DNA of 5,458 bases from HGM04593 sp964423665 (GTDB lineage Bacteria > Bacteroidota > Bacteroidia > Bacteroidales > Bacteroidaceae): positions 1 through 5,458 of the forward strand of contig CAYRFX010000102.1 in assembly GCA_964423665.1 (NCBI GenBank). The letters run 5' to 3'. Below the pieces are notes generated by a model. That model ran no database searches. It was not told the origin of the DNA and saw only the letters and a list, made by a program, of their open reading frames with translations. Positions 1-4,963 of this stretch are shown here, in pieces (the first letter of the stretch is position 1; each line of letters begins with the position of its first letter). A program made the position numbers and the translations under genes.

Positions 1-971
1 ACTTTGTTAGAGTAACCAATCTCATTGTCATACCATGAAACAACCTTAACGAATGTATCTGTCAAAGCGATACCTGCTTTAGCATCGAAGATTGATGTGC
101 GAGTGTCGCCCAAGAAGTCTGAAGATACAACAGCATCCTCTGTGTAACCAAGAACACCCTTCAACTCGCCCTCAGAAGCCTCTTTCATAGCAGCGCAAAT
201 CTCTGCATATGTAGCGGGCTTAGCCAAGTTTACTGTCAAGTCAACAACAGAAACGTCGAGAGTGGGAACACGCATAGACATACCTGTCAATTTGCCGTTC
301 AAAGCGGGGATAACCTTACCCACTGCCTTAGCAGCACCTGTAGAAGAAGGAATGATGTTGCCTGCAGCAGCACGACCACCTCTCCAATCCTTCAAAGAAG
401 GACCGTCAACAGTCTTCTGTGTAGCAGTTGTAGAGTGAACAGTTGTCATCAAACCATCGGTGATGCCCCATTTGTCGTTCAATACCTTAGCGATGGGAGC
501 AAGACAGTTTGTTGTACAAGATGCGTTAGAAACGAACTGTGTACCGGGAACATAAGTCTTCTCGTTTACACCGCAAACGAACATAGGAGTATCGTCCTTT
601 GAAGGAGCTGACATTACTACATATTTAGCACCGGCGTTGATGTGAGCCTGAGCTTTCTCCTTTGACAAGAAGAGACCTGTTGACTCAACAACGTATTCAG
701 CACCTACTGCATCCCAAGCGAGCTCGTTGGGGTCTTTGCATGCTGTTACGCGGATTGCTTTACCATTTACGATGAGCTTGCTGTTCTCAACGTCAGCCTC
801 GATAGTGCCATCGAAGATACCGTGCATTGTGTCATACTTGAGCATGTATGCCAAGTAATCTACGGGGCAAAGGTCGTTAATACCTACAATCTCGATGTCG
901 CTTCTTGTCTGAGCGGCACGGAACACGAAACGGCCGATACGGCCAAAACCGTTAATACCTACTTTTGTCAT
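1..971 (-). CDS. gap: glyceraldehyde-3-phosphate dehydrogenase, NAD type (3' end cut by window)
   Basis: Glycolytic enzyme of the cytoplasm that oxidises and phosphorylates glyceraldehyde-3-phosphate to 1,3-bisphosphoglycerate with NAD+. The gene reads leftwards from ATG at 971 and stays open for 323 codons to the window edge. The Rossmann start GINGFGRIGR is at residues 5-14. N32-D33-L34 after the second strand is the pattern of NAD-preferring enzymes. The active-site motif SNASCTTNC places the catalytic cysteine at Cys152, and the partner histidine is His179 in TTVHS. The visible end reads WYDNEIGYSNK, so only the last dozen or so residues of a usual 330-340 residue protein are missing. No Shine-Dalgarno precedes the ATG, only an A/T-rich leader. 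A 28-codon lipoprotein gene ends 39 bases upstream on the same strand and may share its promoter. Identity is certain; the co-transcription is inferred. Confidence 0.98.
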   Translation of the reverse strand, partial: MTKVGINGFGRIGRFVFRAAQTRSDIEIVGINDLCPVDYLAYMLKYDTMHGIFDGTIEADVENSKLIVNGKAIRVTACKDPNELAWDAVGAEYVVESTGLFLSKEKAQAHINAGAKYVVMSAPSKDDTPMFVCGVNEKTYVPGTQFVSNASCTTNCLAPIAKVLNDKWGITDGLMTTVHSTTATQKTVDGPSLKDWRGGRAAAGNIIPSSTGAAKAVGKVIPALNGKLTGMSMRVPTLDVSVVDLTVNLAKPATYAEICAAMKEASEGELKGVLGYTEDAVVSSDFLGDTRTSIFDAKAGIALTDTFVKVVSWYDNEIGYSNK

Positions 972-1010
972 AATTATTTTTTATTTATAAGGTGAAAAAA
1001 TAAAATTCAT

Positions 1011-1097
1011 TTAACCGCAGTTACAATAGGTGGCGGTGCCACAGGCTGCAAGCAGCAATGACAATGCCAAAAACATCATGATTTTTGTATATTTCAT
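1011..1097 (-). CDS. tiny lipoprotein, 28 residues
   Basis: I read an 87-base gene starting at ATG 1097 and stopping at TAA 1011. The product is 28 residues: a short basic start (MKYTK), a hydrophobic core at about residues 6-16, and a textbook lipobox L-A-A-C with the lipidated cysteine at Cys19. After signal peptidase II cleavage only ten residues (CGTATYCNCG) would remain, with two further cysteines at 25 and 27. A Shine-Dalgarno AGAAGG lies six bases before the ATG (1104-1109), unusual in this A/T-leader genome. A promoter -7 element lies about 25 bases upstream. The gap gene starts 39 bases downstream, so the two may form one transcript. I do not recognise a family, and the function is unknown. 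It resembles small toxin-release or envelope lipoproteins in shape only. The signal peptide, Shine-Dalgarno and promoter together make a real gene likely. Confidence 0.72.
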   Translation of the reverse strand: MKYTKIMMFLALSLLLAACGTATYCNCG

Positions 1098-1103
1098 AAT
1101 ATG

Positions 1104-1109
1104 CCTTCT
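1104..1109 (-). promoter_or_regulatory. Shine-Dalgarno of the tiny lipoprotein gene
   Basis: Read on the minus strand this is AGAAGG, six bases before the ATG at 1097. It fixes the start of the 28-codon gene and stands out because the other genes in the window lack a Shine-Dalgarno. Confidence 0.65.
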
Positions 1110-1121
1110 TAAACTGCGATG

Positions 1122-1129
1122 CAAATTTA
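1122..1129 (-). promoter_or_regulatory. Bacteroidetes-type promoter (-7 element) for the lipoprotein-gap unit
   Basis: The minus strand reads TAAATTTG, an exact match to the Bacteroidetes primary sigma -7 consensus TAnnTTTG. Transcription would start near 1115, leaving a leader of roughly 20 bases with the Shine-Dalgarno. The -33 region is weak: TTGTTGCTG lies a little further upstream at about 1150-1158 rather than a clean TTTG. It would drive the small lipoprotein gene and probably gap as well. Confidence 0.5.
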
Positions 1130-1273
1130 AGAAAATGTTTTTATATTTACAGCAACAATCCTTTTTATTTTAATAAAAAATTGCAGATATTTTTCGCTTT
1201 TGCACCATGCAGCATTACGCGCTGTTGCAGAAACATAATTTTTTACCGTTTTTTTGAATGTTTTTATACATTC

Positions 1274-1331
1274 GCAACAATTTTAGAAGAATTTTCACAA
1301 AAAACAGCTATATTTGCAGGAAAATTGTTGC
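1274..1331. repeat. 11-bp perfect inverted repeat spanning the mscL promoter
   Basis: GCAACAATTTT at 1274-1284 is the exact reverse complement of AAAATTGTTGC at 1321-1331. The arms are 36 bases apart and bracket the candidate mscL -7 element at 1309-1316. The core GCAACAAT occurs once more at 1152-1159, near the promoter of the divergent gene. The arrangement suggests an operator or looping site; no protein is assigned. Confidence 0.5.
1309..1316 (+). promoter_or_regulatory. Bacteroidetes-type promoter (-7 element) for mscL
   Basis: TATATTTG matches the consensus TAnnTTTG exactly. No good TTTG was found at the -33 position, only the T-rich stretch around 1281-1295. Transcription from about 1323 would give a leader of about 100 bases. 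That leader contains an imperfect stem: TTaCCGCC at 1355-1362 pairs with GGCGGcAA at 1380-1387 (one mismatch). Confidence 0.45.
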
Positions 1332-1425
1332 ACTGCATTTGAGCAAACAGTTTATTACCGCCCCACCCTTTGCAAGAGAGGCGGCAAGATGCGTGATTTG
1401 AAGATATTAATTAAATTATACTAAA

Positions 1426-1869
1426 ATGGCAAAAAGTACTTTTCTACAGGATTTCAAGGCCTTTGCAATGAAAGGCAATGTAATTGACATGGCTGTCGGT
1501 GTTATCATCGGTGGTGCATTCGGTAAAATCGTAACATCTTTGGTAAACGACATTATCATGCCTCCCATCGGCTACATCATCGGTGGCATGGATTTCAAAG
1601 ATCTCAAATATGTTCTTGAATCGGAGATGGTTGATGGCGAGGAGAAAATCATTTCGGCTATCAATTATGGAAATTTCGTTCAGAACGTTGTTGATTTCCT
1701 CATTATCGCATTCTCAATCTTCGTTGTTATCAGACTCATCACCAAGCTGACCACAAAGAAGAAAGTTGAGGAGCCCGCTCCCGAGCCCGCACCAGCTCCT
1801 GCTCCCGAGCCTTCGGCAGAAGAGAAACTTCTCACCGAGATTCGCGACCTCTTGAAAGAGAAAAAATAA
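1426..1869 (+). CDS. mscL: large-conductance mechanosensitive channel MscL
   Basis: Inner-membrane channel that opens under membrane tension and releases solutes during sudden osmotic downshift; the family works as a homopentamer. The 147 residues follow the family plan. The amphipathic N-terminal helix is at residues 4-14 (TFLQDFKAFAM). TM1 is at about 17-45 and has the glycine-rich pore-lining stretch AVGVIIGGAFGKIV. A periplasmic loop runs over about 46-82, TM2 over about 84-106, and then comes a basic patch TKKK. The tail is unusual in having a Pro/Ala/Glu linker (residues 115-132) before the C-terminal bundle helix (KLLTEIRDLLKEKK). The ATG at 1426 sits exactly where the family starts, behind an A/T-rich leader with no Shine-Dalgarno. 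It is divergent from the gap unit and ends in its own terminator, so it is probably monocistronic. Confidence 0.97.
   Translation: MAKSTFLQDFKAFAMKGNVIDMAVGVIIGGAFGKIVTSLVNDIIMPPIGYIIGGMDFKDLKYVLESEMVDGEEKIISAINYGNFVQNVVDFLIIAFSIFVVIRLITKLTTKKKVEEPAPEPAPAPAPEPSAEEKLLTEIRDLLKEKK
1777..1811 (+). repeat. in-frame direct repeat in the MscL proline linker
   Basis: GCTCCCGAGCC occurs at 1777-1787 and again at 1801-1811, 24 bases (eight codons) apart. It encodes the repeated Ala-Pro-Glu-Pro of the linker. Slippage between the copies would change linker length without breaking the frame. Confidence 0.6.
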
Positions 1870-1881
1870 TCATGTGCATAC

Positions 1882-1912
1882 AAAAACGAGCGACCTTTTC
1901 GCTCGTTTTTTT
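1882..1912 (+). terminator. intrinsic terminator after mscL
   Basis: CGAGCG at 1887-1892 pairs with CGCTCG at 1900-1905 around a seven-base loop. The stem is extended by five A-T pairs and followed by a run of seven T. It lies 13 bases after the mscL stop. The matching A run allows some action on the other strand. Confidence 0.9.
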
Positions 1913-1958
1913 GTTGATAAAAAAGACGATTAGAGATGCAAGAAACAAGAAAAAGCAG

Positions 1959-1966
1959 TATCTTCG
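1959..1966 (+). promoter_or_regulatory. possible -7 element for guaA
   Basis: TATCTTCG matches TAnnTTTG at five of the six fixed positions and lies 37 bases before the guaA ATG. No -33 element is visible. guaA follows a terminator and must have its own promoter, so this is the best candidate, but weak. Confidence 0.25.
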
Positions 1967-2002
1967 CATCAAATTAAAATAGTAACCATAAAATATTATT
2001 AT

Positions 2003-3310
2003 ATGAAACAGGATATGATTGTCATTCTCGACTTGGGAAGCCACGAGAACACCGTGCTTGCCCGAGCCATTCGTGCACTTGGAGTATATAGCGAAATATA
2101 TCCGCACGACATTACAGCCGAGGAGTTAAAGGCACTTCCCAACGTTAAGGGTGTTATTATCAACGGCGGTCCCAACAACGTGATTGACGGTGTTGCCATC
2201 GATGTGAACCATGAGATTTACAACGCAGGCTTCCCCATCATGGCGGCAGGCCACGACAAGGCGTTGTGCGAGACAAAGATTGCACAGATAGGCAATGACG
2301 TGGAGGTTGTAAAGGAGAGTGTAAAATCGTTTGTGTTCGACACCTGCAAGGCTGAGACAAACTGGAACATGACCAACTTTGTAAACGACCAAGTGGAACT
2401 TATCCGCCGTCAGGTGGGCGACAAGAAGGTGTTGCTCGCGCTCTCGGGTGGCGTGGATAGCTCGGTTGTTGCTGCATTGTTGCTCAAAGCCATTGGCGAT
2501 AACCTTGTGTGCGTGCATGTGAATCATGGTCTTATGCGCAAAGGCGAGTCGGAGGCTGTGGTTGATGTGTTCAGCAAGCAGCTTTGTGCCAACCTTGTGT
2601 ATGTAGATGCAACAGACCGTTTCCTCGACAAATTGGCAGGTGTTGCCGACCCCGAGCAGAAACGCAAAATTATTGGTGGCGAGTTCATTCGCGTATTCGA
2701 AGAGGAGGCACGCAAGCTCGACGGCATCGACTTCCTGGGACAGGGAACCATCTACCCCGATATTGTGGAGAGCGGGACAAAAACCGCAAAGATGGTGAAA
2801 TCGCATCACAACGTTGGCGGTCTGCCCGAAGATTTGCAGTTTGAACTCGTAGAGCCCATACGCCAGCTGTTCAAAGACGAGGTACGCGCATGCGGTTTGG
2901 AGCTCGGGCTCCCCTACGACATGGTATATCGCCAGCCGTTCCCCGGTCCCGGCCTGGGTGTTCGCTGCTTGGGCGCAATCACACGCGACCGCTTGGAGGC
3001 TCTGCGCGAGTCGGACGCAATTCTGCGCGACGAGTTCAAGAAAGCCGGGCTCGACAAGAAAGTATGGCAGTATTTCACCGTAGTACCCGATTTCAAATCG
3101 GTGGGTGTGCGCGACAATGCCCGTTCATACGACTGGCCCGTAATAATCCGCGCCGTGAATACCGTTGACGCAATGACAGCAACCATTGAGCAGATTGAAT
3201 GGCCCATATTGCTGAAGATTACCGACCGCATACTTGCCGAGGTACCCACAGTGAACCGCGTCTGCTACGATATGTCCCCCAAACCCAATGCCACGATTGA
3301 GTGGGAGTAA
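2003..3310 (+). CDS. guaA: GMP synthase with degenerate, shortened amidotransferase domain
   Basis: GMP synthase aminates XMP to GMP using ATP, normally with ammonia from a fused class I glutamine amidotransferase. This protein has 435 residues against about 505-525 usual. The N-terminal part (1-90) begins like the amidotransferase: IVILDLGS at 6-13 and GGP of the oxyanion strand at 55-57. Where the nucleophile loop GICYG belongs it reads MAAGHD (80-85), with glycine in place of the cysteine. It then jumps almost directly to VKSFVFDTC (107-115), the normal domain end, so about 90 residues with the catalytic His and Glu are absent. The synthetase half is intact: P-loop SGGVDSS at 148-154, GTIYPDIVES at 248-257, KSHHNVGGLPE at 266-276, PFPGPGL at 312-318, and the ending ATIEWE. 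It probably uses free ammonia or a separate glutaminase subunit, as in archaeal two-subunit enzymes. It may instead be a paralogue of a full-length GuaA encoded elsewhere. No frameshift is seen. Confidence 0.9.
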   Translation: MKQDMIVILDLGSHENTVLARAIRALGVYSEIYPHDITAEELKALPNVKGVIINGGPNNVIDGVAIDVNHEIYNAGFPIMAAGHDKALCETKIAQIGNDVEVVKESVKSFVFDTCKAETNWNMTNFVNDQVELIRRQVGDKKVLLALSGGVDSSVVAALLLKAIGDNLVCVHVNHGLMRKGESEAVVDVFSKQLCANLVYVDATDRFLDKLAGVADPEQKRKIIGGEFIRVFEEEARKLDGIDFLGQGTIYPDIVESGTKTAKMVKSHHNVGGLPEDLQFELVEPIRQLFKDEVRACGLELGLPYDMVYRQPFPGPGLGVRCLGAITRDRLEALRESDAILRDEFKKAGLDKKVWQYFTVVPDFKSVGVRDNARSYDWPVIIRAVNTVDAMTATIEQIEWPILLKITDRILAEVPTVNRVCYDMSPKPNATIEWE

Positions 3311-3360
3311 CAAAAAAAAATGGAACCTTCATGGGTTCCATTTTTTTTTGTTACTCCCAC
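3301..3360. terminator. 27-bp perfect palindrome over the guaA stop, bidirectional terminator
   Basis: Bases 3301-3327 are the exact reverse complement of 3334-3360, with a six-base loop TTCATG. The inner part is an ordinary terminator: TGGAACC/GGTTCCA flanked by nine A and nine T, so a U run follows on either strand. It suits the convergent genes guaA and the NERD gene. The outer eleven pairs repeat the last codons of guaA (Trp-Glu-stop) in inverted form after the T run, which a terminator does not need. Confidence 0.9.
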
Positions 3361-3380
3361 AGGGTTAATTGTAGAGCCAT

Positions 3381-3470
3381 AAGTCAAGCGCAGTGCAGAC
3401 GAAGATAGCACCACGCGGGGTGCGCTTGCAAAGCGACATAGAAATCCTCAATGAGAGTTGTCCCATAGGG
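3381..3470. other. structured non-coding segment, possible interspersed repeat
   Basis: The 206 bases between the guaA palindrome and the NERD gene contain no convincing gene. The left part is G+C-rich compared with what follows and packs consecutive hairpins: GCACC/GGTGC at 3408-3412 and 3419-3423, then CGCTT/AAGCG at 3423-3427 and 3431-3435 with a three-base loop. It contains words such as GCGCAGTGCA. The right part (about 3480-3566) is plain A+T-rich DNA. I see no function; a decayed repeat element is my guess. Confidence 0.35.
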
Positions 3471-3566
3471 CAAACAATAAAAACCCCAACAATCACCTTT
3501 AATATTCAACCTACACACATATCCCCATTCATAAAATTATACAAATTAAGCCATTCCACATATGAT

Positions 3567-4334
3567 TTATTTATGTGTGAATCTACAATTTGGATAATTT
3601 GAACACCCCCAAAAACAGCCATATTTTCCTCTACGCTCCACAAGATTACCACCACACTTCGGACATTTACCATTGACTATTGCCATATTTCTGTTCTGCC
3701 GAATAGTCTGCACATTGCGAATATGGCTCTCTCTACTTCCTTCTGCGGTTATGTTTGCAGAAGAAATTCTGCTCACTATCCTTTGGATATCGTCTGGAGA
3801 TATACAAGGTGTCCTATATGACTTGATGGCGGAACGCAAGTTGCACCAGTTTATCACAAGATGGTTAGGTGCAGTTATGTTCAACTCTGCACTATCTGCA
3901 AAAACCACGATGGGGATAATATTAAAATCTCCGACCTCTTTCAATATTGTTTTTACAGCTCTGGCATGAGCCGCATTTTGTCGAATAGGGTTTCTTAATT
4001 TATGCTGTTCACTTGACCAACCCCAAAATCTCTTTTTCCCAAGCAGGCTCTGTTTCCACTCTTCAGAGTTCTCATGTCCGAATATCCACCCTTTATAATT
4101 CTTCGTTTCGATTACAAAGATACCGTATGGCGATACTACAATATGGTCAATCTGAGTTGTTCCGTAATTTGTAGGCAATAATATATCATTAAGCGTGATG
4201 TACTCTTTCGAGAGCCTATCCAGCTTTCGAGCCACACGCTTTTCTCCAAACTTGCCGATATTCTTGGGCGAAGACATCCAAATCTTAAATGCCACAAGTA
4301 GGACAAATATGCAGATGATTATTATTGAACTCAT
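3567..4334 (-). CDS. membrane-anchored NERD-domain protein with topoisomerase-type zinc finger
   Basis: 255 residues from ATG at 4334. Residues 3-19 form one hydrophobic helix (SIIIICIFVLLVAFKIW), probably an N-terminal anchor with the rest in the cytoplasm. The NERD (nuclease-related) domain spans about 24-145: GKFGEKRV at 27-34, TQIDHIVV at 60-67, and VIETKNYKGWI at 74-84. D63 with E76-x-K78 is the PD-(D/E)xK-like active-site pattern. The end is a C4 zinc finger as in the tail of DNA topoisomerase I: C224-x2-C227 and C244-x5-C250 (CSNYPNC). An open frame extends to 4439, but a promoter -7 element at 4356-4363 lies inside that extension, and the added residues do not look like protein of this family; I therefore start at 4334. 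No Shine-Dalgarno. DNA binding or cleavage is inferred from the fold; the biological role, perhaps defence, is unproven. Confidence 0.88.
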   Translation of the reverse strand: MSSIIIICIFVLLVAFKIWMSSPKNIGKFGEKRVARKLDRLSKEYITLNDILLPTNYGTTQIDHIVVSPYGIFVIETKNYKGWIFGHENSEEWKQSLLGKKRFWGWSSEQHKLRNPIRQNAAHARAVKTILKEVGDFNIIPIVVFADSAELNITAPNHLVINWCNLRSAIKSYRTPCISPDDIQRIVSRISSANITAEGSRESHIRNVQTIRQNRNMAIVNGKCPKCGGNLVERRGKYGCFWGCSNYPNCRFTHK

Positions 4335-4355
4335 TATATTATGCTTTATACTCTG

Positions 4356-4363
4356 CAAAGTTA
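4356..4363 (-). promoter_or_regulatory. promoter of the NERD gene
   Basis: The minus strand reads TAACTTTG, an exact TAnnTTTG match, with TTTC 17 bases further upstream (4381-4384) as a near -33 TTTG. Transcription near 4349 leaves a leader of about 15 bases before ATG 4334. This decides the start of the gene. The same octamer occurs in front of the gene at 4987. Confidence 0.6.
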
Positions 4364-4472
4364 CTCCGTTTTTTACGAATGAAAGATAGAACTGCTCAAA
4401 AAAGTATATATAGTGTGAAAAATCCCGCTTCACTTGCACCCCTTCAACTCAATTCGGGGCGTGAGAGTTACA

Positions 4473-4488
4473 TTGCCAATGGTGGCAA
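4473..4488. repeat. small perfect hairpin in recombinase remnant
   Basis: TTGCCA and TGGCAA (6 bp) enclose a four-base loop. It falls within the codons for the Ala-Asn-Gly-Gly-Lys stretch of the recombinase remnant, so it may be no more than coding coincidence. Confidence 0.4.
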
Positions 4489-4517
4489 GTTAGGGCGCAG
4501 GAAAGGTTCCTGGCAAA

Positions 4518-4583
4518 TTCACGAGTAAGCGAGCGTACAAATTCATTTGCACACAGCGAACGAAAGTGAATTCGTGAAACAAA
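4518..4583 (+). repeat. short palindromic element, left copy
   Basis: A roughly 66-base element inserted after piece 1 of the recombinase remnant. It carries short terminal inverted repeats (TTCACGA at 4518-4524, TCGTGAA at 4572-4578), like a miniature inverted-repeat or REP-type element. It aligns along its length with the reverse complement of 4666-4732. The two share CACGAnTAAGCGAG at one end and thirteen identical bases (TTCGTGAAACAAA) at the other, with small indels between. Confidence 0.6.
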
Positions 4584-4665
4584 ACCACAGAGCGCAAGGA
4601 AGAGGGATACAAAGAGGTTATATCATTCTTGAAGCGTGGTTACTCTGTACAAAGCACTGCTAAAC

Positions 4666-4732
4666 TTTGTTTCACGAACCCACTACCGCTCGGCAAAGCA
4701 AATAAGACTTTCTTTGCACTCGCTTAATCGTG
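4666..4732 (-). repeat. short palindromic element, right copy (inverted)
   Basis: The reverse complement aligns with 4520-4583. The inner end is a perfect 13-base match (4666-4678 against 4571-4583). The outer end matches 13 of 15 (4718-4732 against 4520-4534). It sits between pieces 2 and 3 of the recombinase remnant and adds an in-frame stop at 4725. The two copies face each other across 82 bases of helix-turn-helix coding sequence. Confidence 0.6.
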
Positions 4733-4787
4733 GCTTTCGAGCGTTAGTGTTAGTACAGCACAGAGAGTAAAAAGAAAATTTATAAGA

Positions 4788-4860
4788 TAAATTTTATGAA
4801 AATAGGCTGCACTCGTTGAAAGATATTAAAGTAAATTTTATATCTCACTCGCTTGCACTA
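4788..4860. repeat. A+T-rich stretch with short direct and inverted repeats
   Basis: The stretch after the recombinase remnant holds TAAATTTTAT twice in direct orientation (4788-4797, 4832-4841). Each copy is followed by CACTCG within about 20 bases. GATAT/ATATC forms an inverted pair (4822-4826, 4840-4844). CACTCGCTTGCAC at 4846-4858 shares the word AAGCGAG (on the minus strand) with the short palindromic element nearby. No gene is visible here. Confidence 0.4.
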
Positions 4861-4882
4861 TTTTTTGCATTTAATTTATATA

Positions 4883-4921
4883 TTGTTGCTCCCGGTGAAG
4901 CCGGGAGCAACAACTGTTTTT
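4883..4921 (+). terminator. strong hairpin terminator downstream of the recombinase remnant
   Basis: TTGTTGCTCCCGG at 4883-4895 pairs perfectly with CCGGGAGCAACAA at 4901-4913 around a five-base loop TGAAG. Five T follow after a gap of three bases. Only the dead recombinase lies upstream on this strand, so it is probably that gene's old terminator. It also insulates the gene at 4987. Confidence 0.75.
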
Positions 4922-4932
4922 ACAAATATCAC

Positions 4933-4963
4933 TTGATTAAATGACATTAAATTAATAACTTTG
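4933..4963 (+). promoter_or_regulatory. promoter of the HsdR-N-like gene
   Basis: TAACTTTG at 4956-4963 matches TAnnTTTG exactly and is preceded 20 bases upstream by TTG (4933-4935) as the -33 part. Transcription near 4970 leaves a leader of about 17 bases. The -7 octamer is identical to that of the NERD gene. Confidence 0.65.

Larger units (their letters stand above)
4454..4790 (+). pseudogene. C-terminal remnant of a serine recombinase (resolvase/invertase family), interrupted
   Basis: Three consecutive pieces on the plus strand read like the end of a Bacteroidetes serine recombinase. Piece 1 (about 4454-4510) gives SGRESYIANGGKLGRRKGS, the hinge before the DNA-binding domain. Piece 2 (about 4578-4670, another frame) gives TTERKEEGYKEVISFLKRGY then SVQSTAKLC, the first helices of the helix-turn-helix. 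Piece 3 (4740-4790, same frame as piece 2) gives SVSVSTAQRVKRKFIR and a stop, the recognition helix and end. Dropping 4511-4580 and 4671-4739 would join the pieces into a sensible tail. Those two gaps are filled by inverted copies of one short repeat, with stops at 4526, 4575 and 4725. The catalytic domain is missing; upstream is the NERD promoter. Assignment is from motif memory, not a search. Confidence 0.6.

Noticed and set aside
1322..1425. Riboswitch or thermosensor in the mscL leader
   Set aside because: Only one imperfect stem (1355-1362 with 1380-1387) was found and no known aptamer pattern is recognisable.
1832..2107. Minus-strand frame of 91 codons between mscL and guaA
   Set aside because: It reads through the mscL terminator and into both neighbouring genes; composition is low-complexity and no family is suggested.
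2126..2809. Minus-strand open frame of 227 codons inside guaA
   Set aside because: It is antisense to strongly conserved GMP synthase coding sequence, has no recognisable domain or promoter, and its Cys/His-rich composition is typical of a shadow frame.
2914..3249. Minus-strand open frame of 111 codons inside guaA
   Set aside because: Shadow of the conserved synthetase and dimerisation region; no family features and no start signals.
3393..3602. Plus-strand frame of 69 codons starting with GTG
   Set aside because: It runs through the hairpin-rich segment and then overlaps the end of the NERD gene on the other strand. There is no Shine-Dalgarno or promoter, and the sequence changes character halfway.
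4335..4439. Longer N-terminus (35 more residues) for the NERD protein
   Set aside because: The promoter TAACTTTG at 4356-4363 lies within it, and the internal ATG at 4334 gives a clean membrane anchor start.
4518..4732. CRISPR-like repeat array
   Set aside because: Only two copies exist, they face each other, and the segment between them is recombinase coding sequence.
4883..4913. The 13-bp hairpin as an integron attC or phage attachment site
   Set aside because: No attC core sites or unpaired extrahelical bases are visible, the pairing is perfect and a T run follows, so a terminator explains it.
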